From CADEEN01 sp963783785 (lineage in GTDB: Bacteria > Pseudomonadota > Gammaproteobacteria > Burkholderiales > Burkholderiaceae_C): a DNA stretch of 64,000 nt. The notes under the pieces were generated by a model. The model was not told the origin of the DNA and ran no database searches. It saw only the letters and a program-made list of their open reading frames with translations. The stretch's first letter is position 1, and the number at the start of each line of letters is the position of its first letter. The stretch lies in assembly GCA_963783785.1 (NCBI GenBank), contig CAWAOQ010000013.1:62001-126000 (forward strand), given 5' to 3'. This document shows positions 48,927 through 58,349 of this stretch, in pieces. The translations under genes and the position numbers were made by a program.

Positions 48927-49988
48927 GTGACTTCACCGTTCCTGCGCCTTTCGGGCATCCGCAAGGATTTCGGCAGCTTCAACGCCCTCAAGAGTGTCGA
49001 CCTCGACATCGCCCAGGGCGAGTTCGTCTGCTTCCTGGGACCCTCGGGGTGCGGCAAGACCACGCTGCTGCGCATCATCGCCGGCCTCGAGGCACAGACG
49101 GCCGGTCGCATCGAGCAGGCCGGCCGCGACATCTCGACCCTGCCGCCGGCCGAGCGCGACTACGGCATCGTGTTCCAGTCGTACGCCCTGTTCCCGAACC
49201 TCAACGTGGCCGACAACGTGGCCTACGGCCTCGTCAACCGCAAGGTTCCCCGTGCCGAGATCCAGGCCCGTGTCAGCGAACTGGTCTCGCTGGTCGGCTT
49301 GCCGGGCAGCGAGCGCAAGTTCCCGAGCCAGTTGTCGGGCGGGCAGCAGCAGCGCATCGCCCTGGCACGCGCCCTGGCCACCAAGCCGGGCCTGTTGCTG
49401 CTCGACGAGCCGCTGTCGGCGCTCGACGCGATCGTGCGCGTGCACCTGCGCCAGGAGATCCGCAGCCTGCAACGCAAGCTCGGCGTGACCACCATCATGG
49501 TCACGCATGACCAGGAGGAAGCGCTGTCGGTGGCCGACCGCATCGTGGTGATGAACCACGGTGCGATCGAGCAGGTCGGCACGCCGATGGAGGTCTACCG
49601 CGATCCGGCCACGCCGTTCGTCGCCGATTTCGTCGGCCGCATCAACGCGCTGCCGGCGACGCTGGAGGCAGCCGGTCAGCTGCGCCTGGGCTCACGCACC
49701 TTCGCCTGTCCGCACGAGGGCGACGTCGGCGCCGCGGTGCGCGTCTACCTGCGCCCCGAAGACGTGCTGGCGCGGCCGATCGCCGACGGCGACTCCAACG
49801 TGTTCGACGCCGAGATCGACAAGATCGAGTTCCTCGGCTCGTACTGCCTGGTGCGCGTGCGCAGCAGCGACCTCGGTGAACACCGGCTCACCGTCTACCT
49901 GTCGCTCAACTTCCTGGCCGAGCACCAGCTCGAGGTCGGCGGGCGGCTGCCGCTGCGCCTGCTGCCCGATCGCATGAGGCTGTTCTGA
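48927..49988 (+). CDS. phnT2: 2-aminoethylphosphonate ABC transporter ATP-binding protein
   Basis: ATPase of 353 residues for AEP uptake. Walker A is FLGPSGCGKTTLLRIIAGLE, the Q-loop GIVFQSYALFPNLNVADNV, the signature FPSQLSGGQQQRIALARALA, Walker B LLLLDEPLSALDAIVR and the H-loop MVTHDQEEAL. The C-terminal 120 residues form the TOBE-like regulatory domain (AVRVYLRPEDVLARPIADGD). The start is GTG at 48927 after GAGAAGGA. It shares one base with the permease start (TGATG). Confidence 0.9.
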   Translation: MTSPFLRLSGIRKDFGSFNALKSVDLDIAQGEFVCFLGPSGCGKTTLLRIIAGLEAQTAGRIEQAGRDISTLPPAERDYGIVFQSYALFPNLNVADNVAYGLVNRKVPRAEIQARVSELVSLVGLPGSERKFPSQLSGGQQQRIALARALATKPGLLLLDEPLSALDAIVRVHLRQEIRSLQRKLGVTTIMVTHDQEEALSVADRIVVMNHGAIEQVGTPMEVYRDPATPFVADFVGRINALPATLEAAGQLRLGSRTFACPHEGDVGAAVRVYLRPEDVLARPIADGDSNVFDAEIDKIEFLGSYCLVRVRSSDLGEHRLTVYLSLNFLAEHQLEVGGRLPLRLLPDRMRLF

Positions 49989-51728
49989 TGGCGGTCTTGG
50001 CGCACGAGCCTGCCGCCGGGCCGCCCCGAGGCGGGCGAGGGGCACGACTGCGTGCGCATTGGACCGACCGCATCGCGCACCTGACGCTGGCGGCGGTGGC
50101 GCTGGCGCTGATCGCGTTCCTGGCCGCGCCGCTGGCCAAGATCCTGCTTCAATCGCTCGAGGATGCCGAGGGGCGGTTCGTCGGGCTGGCCAACTTCATT
50201 GCGTACGCGCAGACCCCGGCGCTGCTCGAGTCGCTGTGGAACAGCCTGTGGGTCTCGACGCTGGTCACCGTGGTGACGATTCCACTGGCCTTCGCCTTCG
50301 CCTACGCGCTGACGCGCAGCTGCATGCGCTTCAAGAGCGCGTTCCGCACCCTCACGCTGGTGCCGCTGCTGGCACCGTCGCTGCTGTCGGCGATCTCGCT
50401 GATCTACTGGTTCGGCAATCAGGGCGTGCTGAAGGTGCCGATGCAGGCACTCGGCATCAACGAGATCTACGGCGCGCCGGGCATCGTGCTGGCCGAGATC
50501 TTCTCGGTCTTCCCGCATGCCCTGATGATCCTGATCACCGCATTGACACTGGCCGATGCGCGCCTGTACGAAGCCGCCGATGCGATGGGCACCGGCGCCG
50601 CGCGCAAGTTCTGGACCATCACCCTGCCCGGCGCCAAGTACGGCCTGATCTCCGCCGCGCTGGTGACCTTCACGCTGGTCATCACCGACTTCGGCATCCC
50701 GAAGGTGATCGGCGGCAACTTCAATGTGCTGGCCACCGACGTCTTCAAGCTCGTCATCGGCCAGCAGGACTTCCAGCGCGGCGCCGTGGTGGCGCTGCTG
50801 CTGCTGGCGCCCGCGGTGCTGACCTTCGGCGTGGATCACTGGGTCAGCCGCAAGCAGACCGCGATGCTGACGGCCCGCGCCGTGCCCTACGCACCGCGCC
50901 CGGCACCGGCCTACGACGCACTGATGACGGCCTACTGCGGTGCCGTCGCACTGTTGATCCTGGCGATGGTCGGGATGGCGCTGTTCGCATCGTTTGCAAG
51001 CTTCTGGCCCTACAACCTGAAGCCGAGCCTGCGCCACTACGTGATGGGCCTGGTCGACGCCGAAGTCGGCGACGCCTTCATCAACAGCCTGCTGGTCGCT
51101 GCCGGCACCGCGTCGGTCGGCACGGCGCTGGTCTTCGTCGGCGCCTACATGCTCGAGAAGACCAAGGGCATGGACGGTCTGCGCGTCGGCGGTGCGGCTG
51201 CTGGCGATGCTGCCGATGGCGGTGCCCGGGCTGGTGCTGGGCCTGGGCTACATCTTCTTCTTCAACGCGCCGGGCAACCCGCTGAACGGCCTGTACCACA
51301 CGATCACACTGCTGACCGCCTGCACCATCGTGCACTTCTACACCACCGGGCACCTCACCGCGATCACGGCCCTGAAGAGCCTGGATGCCGAGTTCGAGGC
51401 GGTCTCGGCATCGCTGAAGGTGCCTTTCTACAAGACCTTCTGGCGCGTCACGCTGCCGATCTGCACGCCGGCGCTGGTGGACATCGCACGCTACTTCTTC
51501 ATCAACGCGATGACGACGATCTCGGCCGTCGTGTTCCTGTACTCGCCGGACACCAAGGTGGCGTCGATCGCGATCCTGAACCTGGACGAGGCCGGCGAGA
51601 TCGGCGCCGCGGCGGCGATGGCGATGCTGATCGCCGCCGCCAATACCGTGGCCACGCTGCTGTTCCTCGGCGCCGGCTGGTGGATCGATCGCCGCACCCA
51701 GGCCTGGAAGCGCCCCGCCCCTGTCTGA
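49988..51728 (+). CDS. phnU2: 2-aminoethylphosphonate ABC transporter fused permease (one-base insertion)
   Basis: Both permease domains in one chain of about 579 residues and about twelve helices. Two EAA loops are visible: RLYEAADAMGTGAARKFWTI in the first half and EFEAVSASLKVPFYKTFWRV in the second. An extra base near 51187 interrupts GLR/SAVRLLAMLPMAVPG. The N-terminal 25 residues (AHEPAAGPPRGGRGARLRAH) are encoded by a REP-like repeat and are probably dispensable. The double permease is normal for AEP and ferric-type importers. Confidence 0.88.
50012..50048. repeat. REP-like repeat at the start of the permease gene
   Basis: This segment contains CGCCGGGCCGCCCCGAG followed by GCGGGCGA. 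The reverse complement of 33057-33090 has the same bases with one gap. It extends the cytoplasmic N-terminus of the permease. Confidence 0.6.
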
Positions 51729-51753
51729 TCCTTGCCTACCCAAGAGGCCCACC

Positions 51754-52872
51754 ATGGACCGTGACCACATCCTGCTGACCCCCGGACCGCTGACCACCAC
51801 GCTGCGCACCAAGCTGGCGATGCTGCGCGACTGGGGCTCCTGGGACGCCGACTTCAACGCCGTCACGGCCAGCCTGCGCTCGCGCCTGCTCGACATCGTG
51901 CACGGGCACGACAGCCACGTGCTCGTGCCGCTGCAGGGCAGCGGCACCTTCAGCGTCGAGGCGGCGGTGGCGACGGTCGTGCCTCGCGACGGCCACGTGC
52001 TGGTGCTCGACAACGGCGCGTATTGCAAGCGCGCGGCCAGACTGACGCAGATGATGGGCCGCCGCGCCACCGTGCTGCCGTTCGCCGAGGACGAGCCGGT
52101 CTCGGCCGCAGCGCTGGACGCGAAGCTGGCCGCCGACCCGTCGATCACCCACGTGATCCTGATCCATTGCGAGACCGGCACCGGCGTGGCCAACCCGCTG
52201 GCCGAGGTGGCCGCGGTGTGCGAACGCCGCAGCGTGGGCCTGATCGTCGATGCGATGAGTTCGTTCGCTGCGCTGCCGATCGATGCACGGCAGGTGCGCT
52301 TCGACGCCCTGGTGGCGGCCAGTGGCAAGTGTCTCGAAGGTGTGCCGGGCATGGGCTTCGTGTTCCTGCGCAAGGCCATCCTCGACGGCTGCGCCGGCAA
52401 CAGCCAGTCGCTGGCGATGGACCTGCACGACCAGCATGTCTACATGGAGAAGACCACCCAATGGCGCTTCACGCCGCCGACCCATGTGATGGTGGCGCTG
52501 GCCGAGGCGGTGACGCAGTTCGTCGAGGAAGGCGGCCAGCCGGCGCGGCTGGCGCGCTACACCGACAACTGCCGCACGCTCGTCGACGGCATGGCGCAGC
52601 TGGGATTCAAGCCGTTCCTGCGGCCGGAGGTCCAGGCGCCGATCATCGTCACCTTCCACGCACCGGCGGATTCGCGCTACGACTTCAAGCGCTTCTACGC
52701 CGCCGCGAAGGCCCGCGGCTTCATCCTGTATCCAGGCAAACTGACGCAGGTGGAGACCTTCCGCGTCGGGTGCATCGGTGCGATCGGTCGCAACGAGATG
52801 CAGCAGGCGGTCAACGCGGTGGCCGACACGCTGCGCGAGATGGGCATCGCGTCGGGCGCTCCGGCGCTCTAG
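51754..52872 (+). CDS. phnW: 2-aminoethylphosphonate--pyruvate transaminase PhnW
   Basis: Moves the amino group of AEP to pyruvate, giving phosphonoacetaldehyde and alanine. The 372-residue protein begins HILLTPGPLTTT and has the family block DWGSWDADFNAVTASLR, the phosphate/PLP residues QGSGTFSVEAAV, Asp166 in GLIVDAMSSFAAL and the PLP Lys192 in AASGKCLEGVPGMGF. The C-terminal YPGKLTQVETFRVGCIG is typical. It follows the importer by 25 bases. Its product feeds PhnY and PhnA on the opposite arm. Confidence 0.95.
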   Translation: MDRDHILLTPGPLTTTLRTKLAMLRDWGSWDADFNAVTASLRSRLLDIVHGHDSHVLVPLQGSGTFSVEAAVATVVPRDGHVLVLDNGAYCKRAARLTQMMGRRATVLPFAEDEPVSAAALDAKLAADPSITHVILIHCETGTGVANPLAEVAAVCERRSVGLIVDAMSSFAALPIDARQVRFDALVAASGKCLEGVPGMGFVFLRKAILDGCAGNSQSLAMDLHDQHVYMEKTTQWRFTPPTHVMVALAEAVTQFVEEGGQPARLARYTDNCRTLVDGMAQLGFKPFLRPEVQAPIIVTFHAPADSRYDFKRFYAAAKARGFILYPGKLTQVETFRVGCIGAIGRNEMQQAVNAVADTLREMGIASGAPAL

Positions 52873-52894
52873 GTTCGGGATCAGGGAGAACGTC

Positions 52895-54271
52895 ATGGCC
52901 GGCAAGACCAGCAAGAACAACAAGGAGCATCCGGCCCTGGCCGCGGTGCGCGAATCGAGCACGGTGAAAGTCAAGGTCGCCTGCAGCGACATCGACGGCA
53001 TCCTGCGCGGCAAGTACCTGCACCGGGACAAGTTCTTCGGCGCCGCCGAGGGCGGCTTCGGCTTCTGCGACGTGGTGTTCGGCTGGGACGCGCACGACCA
53101 GTGCTACGACAACACCCAGGTCACCGGCTGGCAGCACGGCTTCCCCGACGCGCTGGCGCGCATCGACCTGGCCACCGCGCGCCACGTGCCCTGGGACGGC
53201 GGCGTGCCGTTCTTCCTCGGCGAATTCATCAATGCCGACGGCACGCCCTACCCGGTGTGCCCGCGCCAGACCCTGAAGCGCGTGCTGAAGCGGGCCGAGA
53301 AACTCGGCGTCGTGCCGATGGCCGGCATGGAGTTCGAGTGGTTCAACTTCCTCGAGACCACCCACACCTGGGCCGAGAAGAAGGGTGTGGGCCCGACCAA
53401 CCTGACGCCGGGCATGTTCGGCTACTCGCTGCTGCGCATGAACCAGAACCGCGAGTTCTTCAATGCGCTGATGGACGAGATGGCGGCCTTCGGCGTGCCG
53501 ATCGAGGGCCTGCACACCGAGACCGGGCCCGGTGTCTACGAAGTCGCGATCACCTTCAGCGAAGCGCTCGAGGCCGCCGACCGCGCGATCCTGTTCAAGA
53601 CCGGCGCCAAGGAGATCGGCCACCGCTTCGAGATCATGCCCAGCTTCATGGCCAAGTGGAGCCAGCAGTACCCGGGCTGCAGCGGCCACATCCACCAGAG
53701 CCTGTCGGACGGCAAGACCAACCTGTTCTACGACGCGAAGAGCAAGCGCTCGATGAGCAAGCTGTTCGAGAGCTACCTCGCCGGCCAGGTCGCCTGCCTG
53801 ATGGAATTCGCGCCGATGTTCTGGCCGACGATCAACAGCTACAAGCGCCTGGTCGACGGCTTCTGGGCGCCGGTCAAGCCGACCTGGGGCTTCGACAACC
53901 GCACCGCGAGCTTTCGCGTCATCGCCGGCAGCCCGAAGGCGACGCGGCTGGAAACCCGCTGCCCCGGCGCCGATGTGAACCCCTACCTGGCGATGGCCGC
54001 GGTGATCGCCGCCGGCCTGCACGGCGTCGAGAAGGGCCTGAAGCTGACCGCGCCACCGATCACCGGGACGAATCAGGGGGCCGAGAACATCCCGCGCGCG
54101 CCGCGCTCGCTGCTCGAAACGACGAAGAACTTCCGCGCCAGCGACATCGCCCGCGACTGGCTCGGCGACACCTTCGTCGACCACTTCGCCGCCACCCGCG
54201 AATGGGAGCACCGGCAGTGGCAGGACGCGGTGACCGACTGGGAATTGAAGCGCTACTTCGAAATCATCTGA
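52895..54271 (+). CDS. Glutamine-synthetase-like gamma-glutamyl ligase
   Basis: A 458-residue member of the GlnA family, not the housekeeping enzyme. Present are the beta-grasp N-terminus (VKVKVACSDIDGILRGKYLH), the metal/Glu motif GMEFEWFNF, HTETGPGVYEVAI, PGCSGHIHQSLSDGK with the ATP-binding His, and the Arg-rich FDNRTASFRVIAGSPKATRL and TRCPGADVNPYLAMAAVIAA. The Tyr adenylylation motif of true GlnA is not seen. Such ligases put gamma-glutamate on amines (PuuA, GlnA4). Given the next three genes, the substrate is probably a short amino alcohol or amine. Confidence 0.85.
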   Translation: MAGKTSKNNKEHPALAAVRESSTVKVKVACSDIDGILRGKYLHRDKFFGAAEGGFGFCDVVFGWDAHDQCYDNTQVTGWQHGFPDALARIDLATARHVPWDGGVPFFLGEFINADGTPYPVCPRQTLKRVLKRAEKLGVVPMAGMEFEWFNFLETTHTWAEKKGVGPTNLTPGMFGYSLLRMNQNREFFNALMDEMAAFGVPIEGLHTETGPGVYEVAITFSEALEAADRAILFKTGAKEIGHRFEIMPSFMAKWSQQYPGCSGHIHQSLSDGKTNLFYDAKSKRSMSKLFESYLAGQVACLMEFAPMFWPTINSYKRLVDGFWAPVKPTWGFDNRTASFRVIAGSPKATRLETRCPGADVNPYLAMAAVIAAGLHGVEKGLKLTAPPITGTNQGAENIPRAPRSLLETTKNFRASDIARDWLGDTFVDHFAATREWEHRQWQDAVTDWELKRYFEII

Positions 54272-54276
54272 CCGCC

Positions 54277-55410
54277 ATGACCATCACCCGTTTCTCCTTT
54301 CCCACGCCCATCGCCTTCGGCGCCGGCGCGCGCAAGCTCGTCGCCGAGCACCTGCGCGAACAGGGCCTGCAACGACCGCTGATCGTCACCGACCGCGCGC
54401 TGGCGGCGCTGCCGGTGATGGCCGAGTTCAAGACCCATCTCGGCGGCTTGAATGTCGCCGTGTTCGACGGCGTGTTCGGCAACCCGACCTGCGCCCAGGT
54501 GATGGCCGGCGCCGCCGCGTACAAGGCGCACGGTGCCGACAGCGTGATCGGGTTCGGCGGCGGTGCCGCGCTCGACGTGGCCAAGGTGGTCGGACTGATG
54601 GCGGTTCACGACGGCGACGTCCTCGAGTACGTGTGGGATCACCCCCGCGTGCGGGCGATCACGCAGCCGCTGCCGTACTTCGTCGCGCTGCCGACCACCG
54701 CGGGCACCGGCAGCGAGGTCGGCCGCTCGGCGGTGGTGTCGGAGAACGACAGCCACCACAAGCGAACGGTGTTCAGTCCGAAGATCCTGGCGCGCATGGT
54801 TTTCGCCGACCCCGAGTTGACGCTCGCGCTGCCTGCGGCAGTGACCGCCGCCACCGGCATGGACGCGCTGACGCACAACATCGAGAGCTACCTGTCGCCG
54901 GCCTACCACCCGCTGTGCGACGGCATCGCGCTGGAGGGCCTGCGCATCGGTGCCCGCGCGCTGGCCACCGCGGTGCGCGAGCCGGGCAACCTCGCCGCTC
55001 GCACCGACATGCTGATGAGTTCGATGATGGGCGCGATCGCATTCCAGAAGGACCTCGGTTCGGTGCACGCTTGCGCGCACGCGCTGGGCGCCGTGTGCGA
55101 CCTGCACCACGGCCTGGCCAATGCGCTGATGATCGACACGGTGCTGGCCTGGAACCAGACCGCCGTGCCGGCGAAGTTCGACGAACTGGCCCACGCGGCT
55201 GGCGTCAGCGGCGGTGGTGCAGCGTTCGCCGGATGGCTGCGCGAACTCAAGACGGCGATCGGCATCACCGGCGGCCTGGCGGCGCGTGGCGTCACCCCCG
55301 CGCACCTGCCGCGGCTGGTGGCCCTGGCCGACAAGGACTTCACCAGCCAGACCAATCCGCAGCCGGCCACGGCCGCCGACTACGAACGGCTGTTCCTCGC
55401 CGCGATGTGA
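54277..55410 (+). CDS. Iron-containing (group III) alcohol dehydrogenase
   Basis: A 377-residue Fe-ADH. The NAD-binding GFGGGAALDVAKVVGL, then LPTTAGTGSEVGRSAVV and the metal ligands in TGMDALTHNIESYLSPAYHP and HACAHALGAVCDLHHGLANA are complete. Members oxidise small alcohols or reduce aldehydes. Here it could oxidise a gamma-glutamyl amino alcohol made by the preceding ligase. Alternatively it could interconvert 2-hydroxyethylphosphonate and phosphonoacetaldehyde, as related enzymes do in phosphonate biosynthesis. The start is five bases after the ligase stop. Confidence 0.88.
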   Translation: MTITRFSFPTPIAFGAGARKLVAEHLREQGLQRPLIVTDRALAALPVMAEFKTHLGGLNVAVFDGVFGNPTCAQVMAGAAAYKAHGADSVIGFGGGAALDVAKVVGLMAVHDGDVLEYVWDHPRVRAITQPLPYFVALPTTAGTGSEVGRSAVVSENDSHHKRTVFSPKILARMVFADPELTLALPAAVTAATGMDALTHNIESYLSPAYHPLCDGIALEGLRIGARALATAVREPGNLAARTDMLMSSMMGAIAFQKDLGSVHACAHALGAVCDLHHGLANALMIDTVLAWNQTAVPAKFDELAHAAGVSGGGAAFAGWLRELKTAIGITGGLAARGVTPAHLPRLVALADKDFTSQTNPQPATAADYERLFLAAM

Positions 55411-55519
55411 GACCGGCCATGGCATTCGACGCTTCGCGGGCCGAGAGCCGGGCCGCTCCCATGCCGGCCCGCATCCCCGCGGGGGATCGCCCGAAGTACC
55501 CTTCGGGCGAGGGGCTCCA
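55411..55519. repeat. Palindromic intergenic repeat upstream of the gamma-glutamyl hydrolase gene
   Basis: A 109-base interval sharing GCCGGGCCGCTCC, GCCGGCCCGCA and GCGGGGGATC-like blocks with the dctQ-dctM interval. It contains the hairpin GCCCGAAGTACCCTTCGGGC near 55489-55508, followed directly by GAGGGG and the start codon. Confidence 0.6.
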
Positions 55520-56299
55520 ATGACGGACCGCCTCAAGATCGGCATCTCCGCCTGCTTCTTCCATGCCGACGCCGCGCGGCCGATCTTCACCGGCAAGACG
55601 CTGCAGTACATCGAGCAGTCGATCGCGCACTGGGTGGCGTCGCAGGGGGCATTGCCGGTGATGATCCCGTCGCCGATGGGCGAGACTTCGCGCGGCGCGG
55701 TCGACCTGGCCGACTACGCGGCCTGGCTCGATGGCCTGGTGCTGATGGGCGGCTCGGACGTCTGGCCCGGCCACTACGGTGAAGAGCCGATGAAACCGCA
55801 GTGGAGCGGAGACCGCATCCGCGACGAGTACGAAACCGCGCTGACACGCGCGTTCGTCGCAGCAGGCAAGCCGGTGTTCGGCGTCTGCCGCGGCCTGCAG
55901 CTGCTCAACGTCGCCTTCGGTGGCTCGCTGCTGCAGGACATCTCGACGCAGCAACCGGAAGCGCTGACGCACCGCGATGCCGGCCTGTACGACCGCAACT
56001 TCCACGCCGTCGAGTTCGTGCCGGGCTCGCGCCTGGCGCAGCTCTACCCGGGCACTCCCCGCACGACTGTCAACAGCGTGCACCACCAGGGCATCAAGGA
56101 CCTGGCCGCCGATTTCACCGTCGAGGCGCGTTGCCCGGACGACGGGATGATCGAGGCCGTGCGCTGGCGGGGCCCGAGCTTCGTCGCCGCGGTGCAATGG
56201 CACCCGGAGTTCCACGACCCGGCCGATCGCACGCTGATCGACGACGCGCCGATCCTGCAAGACTTTCTCGACGCCGCGCGCAGCGCGCGAACACCATGA
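55520..56299 (+). CDS. Class I glutamine-amidotransferase-like gamma-glutamyl hydrolase (PuuD-like)
   Basis: A 259-residue peptidase C26 family hydrolase. The nucleophile Cys is in VFGVCRGLQLLNVAFGGSL, and the His and Glu in AAVQWHPEFHDPADR complete the triad. The substrate loop is LVLMGGSDVWPGHYGEEP. PuuD-type enzymes release glutamate from gamma-glutamyl amino acids. It would be the last step of a gamma-glutamyl pathway that begins with the ligase at 52895. The stop overlaps the next start (ATGA). Confidence 0.88.
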   Translation: MTDRLKIGISACFFHADAARPIFTGKTLQYIEQSIAHWVASQGALPVMIPSPMGETSRGAVDLADYAAWLDGLVLMGGSDVWPGHYGEEPMKPQWSGDRIRDEYETALTRAFVAAGKPVFGVCRGLQLLNVAFGGSLLQDISTQQPEALTHRDAGLYDRNFHAVEFVPGSRLAQLYPGTPRTTVNSVHHQGIKDLAADFTVEARCPDDGMIEAVRWRGPSFVAAVQWHPEFHDPADRTLIDDAPILQDFLDAARSARTP

Positions 56300-57672
56300 C
56301 CCCGACACTCGCCATCCACAACCCGGCCACCGGCAGCCTGATCGCCGAATTGGCCGCCGACACGCCTGCCACGGTCGCGGCCAAGGCCGTCGCGGCGCGC
56401 GCCGCGCAGCCCCGCTGGGCGGCCACGCCGATGACCGAGCGGCTGGCCGCCGTGCAGCGCTTTCGCGCCCTGCTGGTGGCCGAGCTGGAAGCGCTGGCCA
56501 CCACGCTGACGCAGGAGGTCGGCAAGCCGATCGGCCAGTCGCGCAACGAGTTGAACGGCCTGCTGCCGCGGATCGACTTCTTCGTCGACCAGGTCGAGGC
56601 TGCGGTACGCGACGAACACGTGTTCGACGGCGCAGGCATGCACGAACAGATCTCGCACATCCCGCTCGGGGTCGTGGGCAACATCTCGGCCTGGAACTAC
56701 CCGTACTTCGTCGGCTGCAACGTGATCGTGCCGGCCCTGCTGACGGGCAATTCGGTGCTGTACAAGCCCTCGGAGTACGCCGCGCTGACCGGGCTTCACA
56801 TCACGCGGCTGCTGCATGCCGCGGGGGTGCCGACCGACGTGATGCAGGCCGTGGTCGGCGCCGGCGATGTCGGCGCGGCACTGCTCGAACAGCGCCTGGA
56901 CGGCCTGTTCTTCACCGGCAGCCACGCCACCGGCGTGCGCATCGCCCAGGCACTTGCGCCGCGGCTGGTGAAGCTGCAACTCGAGCTCGGCGGCAAGGAC
57001 CCGACCTATGTGCGTGCCGATGCCGATGCGAAGGTGGCGGCGGAAAGCCTGGCCGACGGCGCGATGTACAACACCGGCCAGAGTTGCTGTTCGGTCGAAC
57101 GCATCTATGTCCATGAGCGCCTGCACGATGCCTTCGTCGAGCATTTCCTGGCCACCGTAGCCGGCTTCAAGTGCGGCGACCCGATGGATGCCGCAACCTA
57201 CATCGGCGCGATCACGCGGGCACCGCAACTCGACGTGCTCGAAGCGCAGGTCGCCGACGCACAGGCCAGGGGCGCGACGCTGCGTTGCGGCGGCCATCGC
57301 CTGCCGGGGCCCGGCAACTGGTTCGCACCGACCGTGTTCACCGGCGTGAACCACGCAATGGATCTGATGCGCGAGGAGAGCTTCGGCCCGATCATCGGCA
57401 TCCAGAAGGTCGCCAGCGACGACGAGGCCGTGGCGCTGATGAACGACACCCGCTACGGCCTGACCGCCGGCGTCTTCACGCGCGACGAAGCCCGCGCGCG
57501 GGAATTGCTGGCACGGGTCAATGCCGGCAGCGTCTACTGGAACTGCTGCGACCGCGTCAGCCCTCGCCTGCCCTGGTCGGGCCATGGCGATTCGGGCATT
57601 GGCCTGACCTTGTCGACACACGGCATCCAGACCTTCACGCGGCCCAAGGCCTGGCACCTGCGGCAGCCGTGA
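56296..57672 (+). CDS. Aldehyde dehydrogenase of the gamma-glutamyl module
   Basis: A 458-residue NAD-dependent aldehyde dehydrogenase. Catalytic Cys is in YNTGQSCCSVERIYVHERL and Glu in KLQLELGGKDPTYVRADAD; the cofactor loop is NISAWNYPYFVGCNVIVPAL. A C-terminal family block is GDSGIGLTLSTHGIQTFTRP. It is coupled by ATGA overlap to the gamma-glutamyl hydrolase. It would oxidise the aldehyde made by the Fe-ADH, e.g. gamma-glutamyl-aminoacetaldehyde to gamma-glutamylglycine. It is unrelated in detail to PhnY at 44211. Confidence 0.86.
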   Translation: MTPTLAIHNPATGSLIAELAADTPATVAAKAVAARAAQPRWAATPMTERLAAVQRFRALLVAELEALATTLTQEVGKPIGQSRNELNGLLPRIDFFVDQVEAAVRDEHVFDGAGMHEQISHIPLGVVGNISAWNYPYFVGCNVIVPALLTGNSVLYKPSEYAALTGLHITRLLHAAGVPTDVMQAVVGAGDVGAALLEQRLDGLFFTGSHATGVRIAQALAPRLVKLQLELGGKDPTYVRADADAKVAAESLADGAMYNTGQSCCSVERIYVHERLHDAFVEHFLATVAGFKCGDPMDAATYIGAITRAPQLDVLEAQVADAQARGATLRCGGHRLPGPGNWFAPTVFTGVNHAMDLMREESFGPIIGIQKVASDDEAVALMNDTRYGLTAGVFTRDEARARELLARVNAGSVYWNCCDRVSPRLPWSGHGDSGIGLTLSTHGIQTFTRPKAWHLRQP

Positions 57673-58349
57673 TCCGACTGGCGCTGTTCGACCTCGACCA
57701 CACGCTGCTCGACGGCGACAGCGACGTGCTGTGGTGCGACTTCCTCATCGAGCGCGGTGTCCTCGACGCCACGGACTTCGGCGCCCGCAATGCGCAGATG
57801 GAACGCGACTACCGTGCCGGCAGCGTCAGCACGCAGGATTTCTGCGCGTTCTACGTCTCGACGCTCGCGGCACGCCCCCGCGCGGCGTGGGAAGCGTTCC
57901 GCCTCGAGTTCCTCGACACGGTGATCGCGCCGCGCATCGGGCCGGCCGCGCGGGCGTTGCTGCAGCGCCATCGCGACGACGACGATCTGCTGGTGATGAC
58001 CACCGCCACCAACCGCTTCATCACCGAGCTGACCGCCGGGCACCTCGGCATCGAGCACCTGATCGCCACCGAGTGCGAACTCGACGCCGACCGCAATTTC
58101 ACCGGCCGTCCCGAGGGCACGCTGAACATGCGCGACGGCAAGGTCGATCGCCTGCAGGCGTGGTTGGCGCAACGTGGGCTGACTTGGGCCGACTGCGATG
58201 CCACGTTCTACAGCGACTCGATCAATGACCTGGCGTTGCTGGCGGCAGTGCAGCGCCCGGTGGCGACCAATCCCGACGCGCGGCTGGCGGCTGTGGCCGC
58301 CGAGCGCGGCTGGCCGGTCCTGTGGTTGCATGGAACCGGAGAGGACCGC
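57669..58349 (+). CDS. HAD-IB family phosphatase, no stop before the next gene
   Basis: A SerB/CicA-like HAD hydrolase of about 227 residues, from GTG 57669 (GTGA overlap). Motif I is LALFDLDHTLLDGDSD, motif II LVMTTATNRF, motif III around RDGKVDRLQAWL and motif IV TFYSDSINDLALL. HAD-IB enzymes hydrolyse phosphomonoesters such as phosphoserine. The frame runs on without a stop into the PLP enzyme that follows. Either the two are fused, or a one-base error hides a stop at the ATGA at 58350. The family usually ends soon after RGWPVL, so I favour separate proteins. Confidence 0.75.
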
